This document shows positions 8,619 through 15,700 of a stretch of DNA of 64,000 nucleotides, piece by piece. The notes beneath the pieces were generated by a model that worked only from the letters and a program-made list of their open reading frames with translations, did not search any database and had not been told where the DNA came from. The translations under genes were made by a program, and so were the position numbers. The DNA lies in NCBI GenBank assembly GCA_963712825.1, contig CAVQJP010000024.1, positions 248,001 to 312,000 on the forward strand. Reading direction: 5' to 3'. This stretch comes from AP-15 sp963712825 (GTDB lineage Bacteria > Pseudomonadota > Alphaproteobacteria > ATCC43930 > CGMCC-115725). The first letter of the stretch is position 1; each line of letters opens with the position of its first letter.

Positions 8619-9240
8619 CGCGGCATAGAGCCGACCAGCGGCCGTCCGTCCAAAGCCGGCCGCGAGCAGGGTGGGACTGCCCTTCGGGGAACGCGGCCAG
8701 GACGGCGGCGGCGCCGGCGGTCTTTGTCGGCTCGCGAGACAACCGGCTCAGCTCGTCAAAAAATTAACTTTTCTTGGCACGGTGTGATCCAGTTCACACT
8801 GAGAGCCGGCGCCCCCTGCTTAGCTTGGCTTCTCGCAAGGCGGAACGGTCTGCCCAAAAACGGAGAGTTGTCCCTTGATTAAAAAATCTACCTGCTCGAA
8901 GGGTCTCCTCGCGAATGAACGTTTCAGGAACTTCCTTAACGTCCGCTGGGTAGTCAACACGCTCGTTCCGCAGCCGACCCGAGCCGTGCCGCGCCGGGGA
9001 TATCGCCGCACGCATCTGCGACATAATCGTGCAGAGGCCCCGGGCGATCGTCGCAATGGCGCGGCAGGCAGGGGCTTATTAACTAGCGCAGCGATGAAGA
9101 CGATCGCGCACCCGAAACCGGACCGCCGTCTGCAGCGTAATGCGTTCCGGATGCGTGTAAGCAATTTGTTAACAACCTGCGGTCATGATTAACCACGACG
9201 CCGCTGTCTGCGGTTGCCGCCTGACCCCCCGGAGGCTCTA
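8619..9240. promoter_or_regulatory. Long intergenic regulatory region upstream of ctrA
   Basis: 622 bases with no convincing gene; short open frames at 8875-9192 (+) and 8820-9164 (-) start at non-ATG codons, lack ribosome-binding sites and show no recognisable protein. The region is noticeably richer in A and T than its surroundings and holds one CRP-type palindrome (8783-8798) and six TTAA tetramers (8764, 8879, 8936, 9079, 9169, 9189), five of them continuing as TTAAC. This looks like a multi-input promoter for ctrA. The start sites of transcription cannot be placed. Confidence 0.6.
8783..8798. promoter_or_regulatory. CRP/FNR-family operator, TGTGA-N6-TCACA
   Basis: The bases are TGTGATCCAGTTCACA, an exact match to the CRP half-sites TGTGA and TCACA with the canonical six-base spacer; the symmetry extends one base pair further on each side (GTGTGA...TCACAC). 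It lies 165 bases after the amine oxidase stop and about 440 bases before ctrA, which it may regulate, although a different local transcript is possible. Binding by a CRP-like protein is inferred from the motif only. Confidence 0.6.
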
Positions 9241-9990
9241 ATGCGCGTGCTTCTAGTCGAGGACGACACAGCAACGTCCGCCAGCATCAGGATGATGCTG
9301 AGAAAAGAAAATTTTATCTGCGACACGACCGATCTCGGCGAGGACGGGCTGGAGATCGGCAAGCTCTACGACTACGACATCATCCTGCTCGACCTGATGC
9401 TTCCGGATATAGACGGGTACGAGGTCCTGCGTCGATTGCGGGCGGCGCGCGTCCACACCCCGATCCTGATCCTCTCGGGGCTCGCCGAACTCGACCACAA
9501 GCTTAAGGGCTTGGGTTTTGGCGCCGACGACTTTTTGACCAAACCGTTCGACCGCCGCGAGCTGGTGGCGCGCATCCATGCGATCGTCCGCCGGTCCAAG
9601 GGCCACGCGGAATCGATGATCCGTACCGGCAAGCTCGTCGTCAATCTCGACGCGCGCGTGGTCGAGGTCGAAAACCAACCCCTGCACCTGACCGGCAAGG
9701 AATACGGGATCCTGGAATTGCTGAGCTTGCGCAAGGGCACCACCCTGACCAAGGAGATGTTTCTCAACCACCTCTATGGCGGGATGGACGAGCCGGAGCT
9801 CAAGATCATCGATGTGTTTGTCTGCAAGCTGCGGAAAAAGCTGGCTCAAGCCACCGGCGGCAAACATTACATCGAGACCGTGTGGGGGCGCGGCTACGTG
9901 CTGCGCGACCCGCCCGAGCCGCCGCTCGCCGCGCTTCAGCAAATGGGCCCCGAGGATCATGCGTCGCGGCGGGGCACCGCCGCCGCCTAG
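9241..9990 (+). CDS. ctrA: Cell-cycle master response regulator CtrA
   Basis: 249 residues from ATG 9241 with GGAGG at 9231-9235. The receiver domain (residues 1-120) has the acidic pocket EDD, phospho-acceptor Asp51 in IILLDLMLPD, and KPF Lys; the OmpR-type winged helix (about 125-230) contains HLTGKEYGILELLSLRKGTTLT and YGGMDEPELKIIDVFVCKLRKKL, which are specific for CtrA. In alphaproteobacteria CtrA controls cell division, motility and, in some, replication. The protein ends in Ala-Ala-Ala, matching the C-terminal AA degron recognised by ClpXP. The receiver is a little divergent (FICDTTDLGEDG). Its stop overlaps that of the converging chpT. Confidence 0.97.
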   Translation: MRVLLVEDDTATSASIRMMLRKENFICDTTDLGEDGLEIGKLYDYDIILLDLMLPDIDGYEVLRRLRAARVHTPILILSGLAELDHKLKGLGFGADDFLTKPFDRRELVARIHAIVRRSKGHAESMIRTGKLVVNLDARVVEVENQPLHLTGKEYGILELLSLRKGTTLTKEMFLNHLYGGMDEPELKIIDVFVCKLRKKLAQATGGKHYIETVWGRGYVLRDPPEPPLAALQQMGPEDHASRRGTAAA

Positions 9991-10607
9991 CCCGGTCGGC
10001 CCACCCTCAGACACAGCTGCCCGGGTCCAAGCGCGGCGTCGATCAGGCGCCAGCCTTCGGCTCGGGCGAGAAGAGCGGTAAAATAGCCCTGCACATTACG
10101 CGGCGAGAGGTCTGCGCGCGCCGTCTCCAGGCGCAGCGCGGCGAGCTGCTCGGATGAAAGCGAGACGGCGTCGCCGGCCATGTCGAGCCTCAGTCCGTCG
10201 CCCTCCGCATCGAGGACAAGACCGCCGCCGCGCACCAGCGCCGCGGCCCCGATCAACAGCAGGTTGCAGCCAAGTCTCTGCTGCGCCAGCGGCAAGCCGC
10301 GAACGCGATCGCGAAAATCGCAGATCGTCGGCGTTGCCTCGAAATATCCGGCGGCGAGCGCGAAGGGCGGGGGTCCCGCAGTCTCCGCTTCGCCGGCAAA
10401 GCCATAGGCGAAGCGATAAAACCGCAACCGGGCGGTGGCTCGGCGCGTGCTTTCGGCGGCGAGATCGAGCGCCTGCGCGGCGAGGTAGCCGTCGTCCTCG
10501 GAAAGCACCTCGATCCCGTTGCCGATGGCGGTGATCGGACCGGTCAATTCGTGGCACAAGCGCGCGGCCAAAAGAAACGCGATCTGCAAGTCGGGTACGC
10601 CAGTCAT
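9987..10607 (-). CDS. chpT: Histidine phosphotransferase ChpT
   Basis: 206 residues from ATG 10607; a GTG at 10622 is an alternative and neither has a good ribosome-binding site. Residues 5-40 carry LQIAFLLAARLCHELTGPITAIGNGIEVL, the ChpT helix with the phosphorylated His19 followed by Glu-Leu-Thr. The rest is a degenerate ATPase-like domain (CNLLLIGAAALVRGGG) that cannot bind ATP. ChpT passes phosphate from CckA to CtrA and CpdR. The gene lies tail to tail with ctrA, its direct target, with stop codons overlapping by three bases, and TTAACCAT, a CtrA-type half-site, covers its start. Confidence 0.9.
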   Translation of the reverse strand: MTGVPDLQIAFLLAARLCHELTGPITAIGNGIEVLSEDDGYLAAQALDLAAESTRRATARLRFYRFAYGFAGEAETAGPPPFALAAGYFEATPTICDFRDRVRGLPLAQQRLGCNLLLIGAAALVRGGGLVLDAEGDGLRLDMAGDAVSLSSEQLAALRLETARADLSPRNVQGYFTALLARAEGWRLIDAALGPGQLCLRVGRPG

Positions 10608-10808
10608 GGTTAATATTTGCACGGCGCTTGGTACGCCGCAACCGGCAGATGCGCTTTCAAGACCCTTCCCTCAGCAGAGCGATGATGCCGCGGTTGACCG
10701 GATTATTGGTCGAAGCTTTTGGCTGTTGCCAAAACGTGCTATGAAAATCCGCGAGCAAGATGCCGCCGGCTGCACAGCCGCACGGCACAGATCCGGGGAG
10801 GGAGCACC

Positions 10809-12188
10809 GTGTCCGCCCTTGCGTTCCTGGACCGGGACCGAATTGTCGCGCCTCTAGGCTACAGCCGCTGGCTGATCCCGCCCGCGGCGCTGTCCATCCA
10901 TTTGTGCATTGGCCAAGTCTACGCCTTCAGCGTTTTCAACCTTCCGCTCTCAAAGCTGATCGGGATCACCCGGTCGACGCCGGCGGACTGGAAGCTGACC
11001 GAGCTCGGCTGGATTTTCAGCGTCGCGATCTTTGTCCTTGGCGCGTCGGCCGCGGTGTTGGGGCGTTGGGTCGAGGAGGGCGGTCCACGCCAAGCGATGT
11101 TTGCCGCGGCGCTGTGCTTTGGCAGCGGTTTCCTGGTCTCGGCGCTCGGCGTTCACCTGCACAACATCTGGATCGTCTATTTCGGCTATGGCGTCCTCGG
11201 CGGCATCGGGCTCGGCCTTGGTTACATCTCGCCGGTGTCGACCCTGATCAAATGGTTTCCGGACCGGCCGGGCATGGCGACCGGAATGGCGATCATGGGT
11301 TTCGGCGGCGGCGCACTGATCGCCTCGCCGCTGTCGGTGTGGCTGATGAGCCAGTTCACCACGCCGACCCATATCGGGGTTGCCGAGACCTTTGTGTGCC
11401 TCGGCCTGATCTATCTTTGCTTTATGATGGTCGGCGCCTGGATCGTGCGCATCCCGGCACCCGACTGGCGGCCCGAGGGCTATGTCGCGCCGGCGCTGTC
11501 CAAACCGCTCGTCACCAACCGCGACGTCTACGTCTACCAGGCGCTGAAGACGCCGCAATTCTGGCTGATCTGGTGGGTGCTGTGCCTGAACGTGACCGCC
11601 GGCATCGGCGTGCTCGGGCAGGCCTCGGCGATGAGCCAGGAAATGTTCCCCGGCCGGGTGACGCCGATCGCGGCAGCGGGCTTTGTCGGGCTGATGAGCA
11701 TCTTCAACATGGCGGGCCGCTTCTTTTGGGCTTCCACATCGGACCTGATCGGCCGCAAGAACACGTACTTCGTCTTTTTCGTGCTCGGCATGCTGCTCTA
11801 CGCCGCGGTGCCGACGACCGGCAGGATCGGCAGCGTGGCACTGTTCGTGTTGTGCTTTCTCGTCATCATCAGCATGTATGGCGGCGGCTTTGCCACCGTC
11901 CCGGCCTATCTGCGGGACATGTTCGGCACCCGCTATGTCGGCGCCATTCACGGCATGCTGATCACCGCGTGGTCGATGGCCGGCATCTTCGGGCCGGTGA
12001 TCGTCAACTACATGCGCCAGTATCAGATCGAGCGCGGCATCCCGAAAGCGCAGGCCTACAACGTCACAATGTATGTGATGGCGGCGCTGTTGCTGGCCGG
12101 CTTTTTTTGTAACCTGTTCATCACCGCGGTCCATGAGCGCCATCACATGGAGCAGGAGCCGGGCGACGCCATTGGGGTCGCGGATTAG
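10809..12188 (+). CDS. OFA-family MFS transporter (oxalate/formate antiporter type)
   Basis: 459 residues from GTG 10809, which has GGGAGGGAG immediately before it; an upstream in-frame ATG at 10719 would add a 30-residue basic tail. Twelve membrane segments are evident. The early segment IHLCIGQVYAFSVFNLPLSKLIG and the later GGGFATVPAYLRDMFGTRYVGAIHGMLITAWSMAGIFGPVIVNY are typical of the OFA family, whose members exchange oxalate, formate or other small carboxylates. A 40-residue partner gene follows after nine bases. The nearby fdhD and mobA (formate dehydrogenase maturation) make formate a plausible substrate, but that is context only. Confidence 0.9.
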   Translation: MSALAFLDRDRIVAPLGYSRWLIPPAALSIHLCIGQVYAFSVFNLPLSKLIGITRSTPADWKLTELGWIFSVAIFVLGASAAVLGRWVEEGGPRQAMFAAALCFGSGFLVSALGVHLHNIWIVYFGYGVLGGIGLGLGYISPVSTLIKWFPDRPGMATGMAIMGFGGGALIASPLSVWLMSQFTTPTHIGVAETFVCLGLIYLCFMMVGAWIVRIPAPDWRPEGYVAPALSKPLVTNRDVYVYQALKTPQFWLIWWVLCLNVTAGIGVLGQASAMSQEMFPGRVTPIAAAGFVGLMSIFNMAGRFFWASTSDLIGRKNTYFVFFVLGMLLYAAVPTTGRIGSVALFVLCFLVIISMYGGGFATVPAYLRDMFGTRYVGAIHGMLITAWSMAGIFGPVIVNYMRQYQIERGIPKAQAYNVTMYVMAALLLAGFFCNLFITAVHERHHMEQEPGDAIGVAD

Positions 12189-12197
12189 GAGAAAACG

Positions 12198-12320
12198 ATG
12201 GCCCGCAACACCGCGCAAGGCACCAGCCTCAAACTGTTTCTGGCGTGGGGGTTTGTCGGCGTCCCGCTCGCCTGGGGTGTCGTCGAGACCTGCATCAACG
12301 CCGCAAAGCTGTTCCGCTAG
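12198..12320 (+). CDS. MFS transporter small subunit (OFA-associated 40-residue membrane protein)
   Basis: A 40-residue gene: ATG 12198, stop TAG 12318-12320, with AGGAG at 12187-12191 overlapping the stop of the OFA transporter. The product begins MARNTAQGTSLKLFLAWGFV and continues GVPLAWGVVETCINAAKLFR: a short polar N-terminus and a single hydrophobic helix with a WGVxxT motif. Tiny proteins like this are often encoded right after OFA antiporters and are annotated as MFS small subunits; their role is not settled. The tight spacing strongly suggests co-translation. Confidence 0.8.
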   Translation: MARNTAQGTSLKLFLAWGFVGVPLAWGVVETCINAAKLFR

Positions 12321-12343
12321 CGCACCCGCCGAACAGCGGACGA

Positions 12344-12956
12344 TCAACCGGCGGCGGCGAGCAGCGCCTCGGCGGCAGCGAGATCTTCCGGGCGGTTGGC
12401 GTTGAAGAACGGGTCGACCGGGTGGTCCGGGAAAGACACCGTCGCGAGCTTGTAGCGCCCGGTCCAGACATCGACCTTGCGCACCCCGTCGTCCGCGACC
12501 GCGCGGCGCAATTCCTCGCGCAGCCGCACCGGCCACAGACCGAACACCGGATGGGCGCGTCCGCCCGAGGCGGCGCAGGCAAGATCGGCGCCGGCTTCGT
12601 CCAGCCCTTGCTGCAGCCGCGCCACCAGATCCGGCGGAAAAAACGGTGCGTCGGTCGCGACGCTGGCGACGAACCCAGATACCCGGGTGGTGTGCGGCGG
12701 CCCAGTCGAGCCCGGCCAGCACCCCGGCCAGCGGACCGGCAAAATCGGCAACGCCGTCGGCGGCGACCGGCAACCCGAACCCGGCAAAGCGCGACGGGTC
12801 GCCATTGGCGTTGAGCACCAGCGCTTCGACCTGCGGCCGCAGCCGGGCGACGACCCGTTCGAGCAACGAGACGCCGCCGAGCAGGCGCAGCGCCTTGTCG
12901 CCGCCGCCCATGCGGCGCGACTGCCCGCCGGCGAGCACGACGCCGACGGTTCTCAT
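12344..12956 (-). pseudogene. mobA: Molybdenum cofactor guanylyltransferase MobA, interrupted by a frameshift
   Basis: The start ATG 12956 overlaps the fdhD stop (ATGA). The first frame gives VGVVLAGGQSRRMGGGDKAL, the GTP-binding loop of MobA, through GPLAGVLAGLDWAAAHHPG. After that the MobA sequence continues only in another frame: FVASVATDAPFFPPDLVARL, AHPVFGLWPV, VDPFFNANRPEDLAAAEALLA, ending at 12344. The break lies near 12670-12690 and corresponds to one extra base (or two lost). MobA attaches GMP to molybdopterin, forming the bis-MGD cofactor of formate dehydrogenases. Either the gene is newly inactivated or the base is an assembly error; both halves are otherwise well conserved. Confidence 0.85.
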
Positions 12957-13837
12957 GCCGCGTCCTCGTCGGCGAGGCTGGCCTTGCGCGTGGCCCGCGG
13001 GTGCTCGTCTTCTACGGTGCGCGGGTCGCCGTCGAAAAAGATGCGCTCGGTGCCGGCGAGCGCCACAAAACGCCGGCCCTTGGCGCGCCCAATCAGGGTC
13101 AGGCCAGCCTGCTTGGCGAGGTCGACGCCCCAGGCGGTAAACCCCGAGCGCGAGATCAGGATCGGGATTCCCATCTGCACCGTCTTGATCACCATCTCCG
13201 AGGTCAGCCGTCCGGTCGTGTAGAAGATCTTTCCGGTCGGCGACAGCCCGTGCAGGTGCATGTAGCCGGCGATCTTGTCGATCGCATTGTGCCGGCCGAC
13301 GTCCTCCATATAGAGGAGCGGGCGATCTTCTTCGCACAACACGCAGCCATGGATCGCACCCGCGGCGAGATAAAGGCTCGGCGCGGTGTTGATCTTACGA
13401 GAGAGCGCGTAGAGCCAGGAGGTGCGCAATATAGCCCGCGGATCGAGGCGGACCTCGTCGAACCTCTCCATCAAATCGCCAAAAACGGTGCCCTGGGCGC
13501 AGCCCGAGGTCAGCGTCTTCTTGCGCAGCTTGTCCTCGAAATCGGTCTCGTGATCGGTGCGGACGACGACGGTTTCGAGGTCGTCGTCATAGTCGATCGC
13601 GGTGACCCGATCGCCCGGCCGCAGCATGTTCTGGTTCAACAGATAGCCGACCGCTAGGTAATCCGGGTGGTCGCCGATCGTCATCATCGTGACGATCTCG
13701 CGGCTGTTCAAAAACAAGGTCAGCGGCCGTTCCATGACGACCGCGGTTTCGACCGGTCGGCCCTCCTGGTCGATGCCGGCGACGGTGCGGGTCAGCCTCG
13801 GGTCGTCGGGCTGCGGATGGACGGTGAATTCCTGCAT
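12953..13837 (-). CDS. fdhD: Formate dehydrogenase accessory sulfurtransferase FdhD
   Basis: 294 residues from ATG 13837; the open frame extends to 13912 but those residues look unconserved. Motifs VMERPLTLFLN, TIGDHPDYLAVGYLLNQ, MEDVGRHNAIDKIAGY and TTGRLTSEMVIKTVQMGIPILISRSG are diagnostic of FdhD, which carries sulfur from IscS to the Mo-bisMGD cofactor of formate dehydrogenase. The sulfur-carrying region reads TSGCAQGT with only one Cys (residue 113), where E. coli has two (CxxC). The C-terminus has an extra acidic/basic tail of about 30 residues. It is translationally coupled to mobA. Confidence 0.94.
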   Translation of the reverse strand: MQEFTVHPQPDDPRLTRTVAGIDQEGRPVETAVVMERPLTLFLNSREIVTMMTIGDHPDYLAVGYLLNQNMLRPGDRVTAIDYDDDLETVVVRTDHETDFEDKLRKKTLTSGCAQGTVFGDLMERFDEVRLDPRAILRTSWLYALSRKINTAPSLYLAAGAIHGCVLCEEDRPLLYMEDVGRHNAIDKIAGYMHLHGLSPTGKIFYTTGRLTSEMVIKTVQMGIPILISRSGFTAWGVDLAKQAGLTLIGRAKGRRFVALAGTERIFFDGDPRTVEDEHPRATRKASLADEDAA

Positions 13838-13950
13838 GAGCGGATGATGGGTTGCGGTATCGTTCGCCGCAAGCTGACAAATGCGCTGCGCGGGCCGCGT
13901 GCGCCTGAACATGTAGAATCGGGTTACAGATGTCCGAGGCGGAAGGTGCG

Positions 13951-14442
13951 ATGGCAGAACCGAAGACGCTTTACGAGCGGGATTTCGCAGCGTGGTCGAG
14001 ACAGCAGGCGGACGCGCTGCGCGCGGCGGCGCGAACCGGCTCGAACCAGTTGCTCGATTGGGAGAACCTCGCCGAGGAGATCGATGATTTGGGGGCGTCG
14101 CAACGGTCGGCCGTCGGCAGCTACATCATGCGGATCATCCAGCATCTGGTGAAGTTGGAATATTCCCCTGCGGCCGAGCCGCGCAAAGGCTGGCGGCGCA
14201 CAATCCGCCTGGCCAGGCTGCAGCTTGACAAGCGCGTCGACAGCAACCCCAGCTTGAAGCCCGAACTCGGCAACTTGGTCTCGGCGGAGACGAGGCGCGG
14301 GATCGAGTACGCGATTGCCGACCTCGAAGAGCACGACGAGATTGATGAGGTCGGCGCGCAGGTCCTGAGGCGCGCGCGGTACACCGAGGAACAGGTGCTC
14401 GGCGACTGGTTCCCGCCGGAGCCGCCGGCCGGCGCAAAGTGA
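13951..14442 (+). CDS. DUF29 family protein, copy 1
   Basis: 163 residues from ATG 13951 (a possible ATG at 13930 adds seven residues). The pattern LYERDFAAWSRQQADALR, DWENLAEEIDDLG, SQRSAVGSYIMRIIQHLVKLEYS and the end EEQVLGDWFPPEPP define the DUF29 family, short helical proteins common in cyanobacteria and alphaproteobacteria and of unknown function. This is the most divergent of three tandem paralogues (see 14542 and 15129). It diverges from fdhD by about 110 bases and precedes moaA on the same strand. Confidence 0.87.
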   Translation: MAEPKTLYERDFAAWSRQQADALRAAARTGSNQLLDWENLAEEIDDLGASQRSAVGSYIMRIIQHLVKLEYSPAAEPRKGWRRTIRLARLQLDKRVDSNPSLKPELGNLVSAETRRGIEYAIADLEEHDEIDEVGAQVLRRARYTEEQVLGDWFPPEPPAGAK

Positions 14443-14541
14443 CCATGCCGCAATCGGGGAGGCCTTGGCAGGCGGGGGACTCTCCCGCTCCAACCCATAT
14501 GTGAGGGATGTCGATTAGGCTGCGGCGAAGCGGGAGCTGCC
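14443..14541. repeat. Intergenic direct repeat between DUF29 genes, copy 1
   Basis: The 99 bases from the stop of DUF29 copy 1 to the start of copy 2 are almost identical to 15031-15128, which separates copies 2 and 3. Only about two differences are seen: ACTCTCCC against ACACTCCC, and one G missing in a GAGGGAT run. It contains the ribosome-binding site GGGAG about five bases before the next ATG. It shows that whole gene-plus-spacer units were duplicated. Confidence 0.9.
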
Positions 14542-15030
14542 ATGGCGGAAGCGAATTTATACGACCGGGATTTTGCCGCGTGGTCGACCCAGCAGGCGGA
14601 CGCTCTAAGGGCGGGTGCCCGCGCCGGCTCCAACCAAGCCATCGATTGGCGCAACCTCGCGGAGGAGATCGAGGGCTTGGGTATCTCGCAAAGGTCGGCC
14701 TTGGGCAGCCAGATCAGACGCATTATCCATCATTTGCTTAAGCTCGAGCATTCCGGGGCGAGCGCCCCCCGGCGCGGATGGGAGGACTCGATCGTGGATG
14801 CGCGGACCGAGATTGAGGATTTGCTGGAGCGCAGCCCGAGCCTTGCGCCGGAAGTCGACCGCGAAATTGCCAAGCAGACAAAGCGTTCCGCCAAGCTCGC
14901 GATTAGAGATTTGGGTAGGCGCGGCGAACTCGACGCGGCAGCGATCGCGGCGCTGCAAGCCACCGCCTACACCGAGGAACGGGTGCTCGGCGATTGGTTT
15001 CCGCCGGAGCCGCCGACCGGCGCGAAGTGA
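14542..15030 (+). CDS. DUF29 family protein, copy 2
   Basis: 162 residues, ATG 14542 preceded by GGGAG. Shares with copy 3 the N-terminus MAEANLYDRDFAAWSTQQADALRAGA (one or two changes), the DWRNLAEEIEGLG motif, RRIIHHLLKLEHSGASAPRRGWEDSIVDARTEIEDLLERSPSL, and the end TEERVLGDWFPPEPPTGAK. DUF29 has no proven function; predicted all-helical and cytoplasmic. Duplication is recent as judged by the preserved spacer. No membrane or catalytic motif is visible. Confidence 0.88.
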   Translation: MAEANLYDRDFAAWSTQQADALRAGARAGSNQAIDWRNLAEEIEGLGISQRSALGSQIRRIIHHLLKLEHSGASAPRRGWEDSIVDARTEIEDLLERSPSLAPEVDREIAKQTKRSAKLAIRDLGRRGELDAAAIAALQATAYTEERVLGDWFPPEPPTGAK

Positions 15031-15128
15031 CCATGCCGCAATCGGGGAGGCCTTGGCAGGCGGGGGACACTCCCGCTCCAACCCATATGTGAGGATGTCG
15101 ATTAGGCTGCGGCGAAGCGGGAGCTGCC
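15031..15128. repeat. Intergenic direct repeat between DUF29 genes, copy 2
   Basis: 98 bases, nearly identical to 14443-14541. The first 16 or so bases of the same repeat (CCATGCCGC.ATCGGGG) appear again right after DUF29 copy 3 at 15618, where the match ends and moaA begins. So the repeat unit is about 587-591 bases (one gene plus spacer). Confidence 0.9.
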
Positions 15129-15617
15129 ATGGCGGAGGCGAATTTATACGAGCGGGATTTTGCCGCGTGGTCGATCCAGCAGGCGGAGGCTCTGAGGGCG
15201 GGCGCCCGCGGCGGCTCAAACCAAGTCATCGATTGGCACAACCTCGCGGAGGAGATCGAGGATTTGGGCAAATCGGCGAGGCGGGAGCTGCAGAGCCAAA
15301 TCCGGCGGGTGGTTCGCCACCTTCTCAAGCTCGAGCATTCGCCGGCGAAGGAACCGCGGCGCAGCTGGGAGGAATCGATCGTGGACGCCAGGGCCGAGAT
15401 CGAGGATCTGCTGGAAGAGAGCCCGAGCCTCAAGGCGGAGCTGGATCGCGATGTAAAGCGGCAGACGCAACGCGGCATCGATCTGGCGCTGAAGGACCTC
15501 GGACGGCATCATGAGATTGACGCGGCGACGATCGCGGCCTTGCGAGCCGCCTCGTACACCGAGGAGCAGGTGCTGGGCGATTGGTTCCCGGCGGAGCCGC
15601 CGGCCGAGGCGAAGTGA
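15129..15617 (+). CDS. DUF29 family protein, copy 3
   Basis: 162 residues, ATG 15129, preceded by GGGAG in the repeated spacer. Carries LYERDFAAWSIQQAEALRAGARGGSN, DWHNLAEEIEDLGKSARRELQSQIRRVVRHLLKLEHS and ends EEQVLGDWFPAEPPAEAK. Closest to copy 2. The three genes sit between the fdhD-mobA pair and moaA, interrupting what would otherwise be a compact molybdenum-cofactor region, but any functional link is speculative. Confidence 0.88.
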   Translation: MAEANLYERDFAAWSIQQAEALRAGARGGSNQVIDWHNLAEEIEDLGKSARRELQSQIRRVVRHLLKLEHSPAKEPRRSWEESIVDARAEIEDLLEESPSLKAELDRDVKRQTQRGIDLALKDLGRHHEIDAATIAALRAASYTEEQVLGDWFPAEPPAEAK

Positions 15618-15700
15618 CCATGCCGCGATCGGGGGCGACATTTCGCGGCCGCCTCCCTATCTTGGATAAAGAGGCGGACAACGCCGCGAGCGAGTGCATC

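Noticed and set aside
8875..9192. A possible 105-residue gene in the region before ctrA
   Set aside because: It starts at TTG with no ribosome-binding site and its product is basic with no recognisable family; the region looks regulatory.
8764..9192. A classical CtrA site TTAA-N7-TTAA
   Set aside because: The closest pairs of TTAA are 16 or more bases apart; only half-sites are present.
10950..13337. A 795-residue minus-strand open frame
   Set aside because: It runs antisense through the OFA transporter and joins the first half of mobA to shadow sequence; only the MobA part (12956 downward) has conserved motifs.
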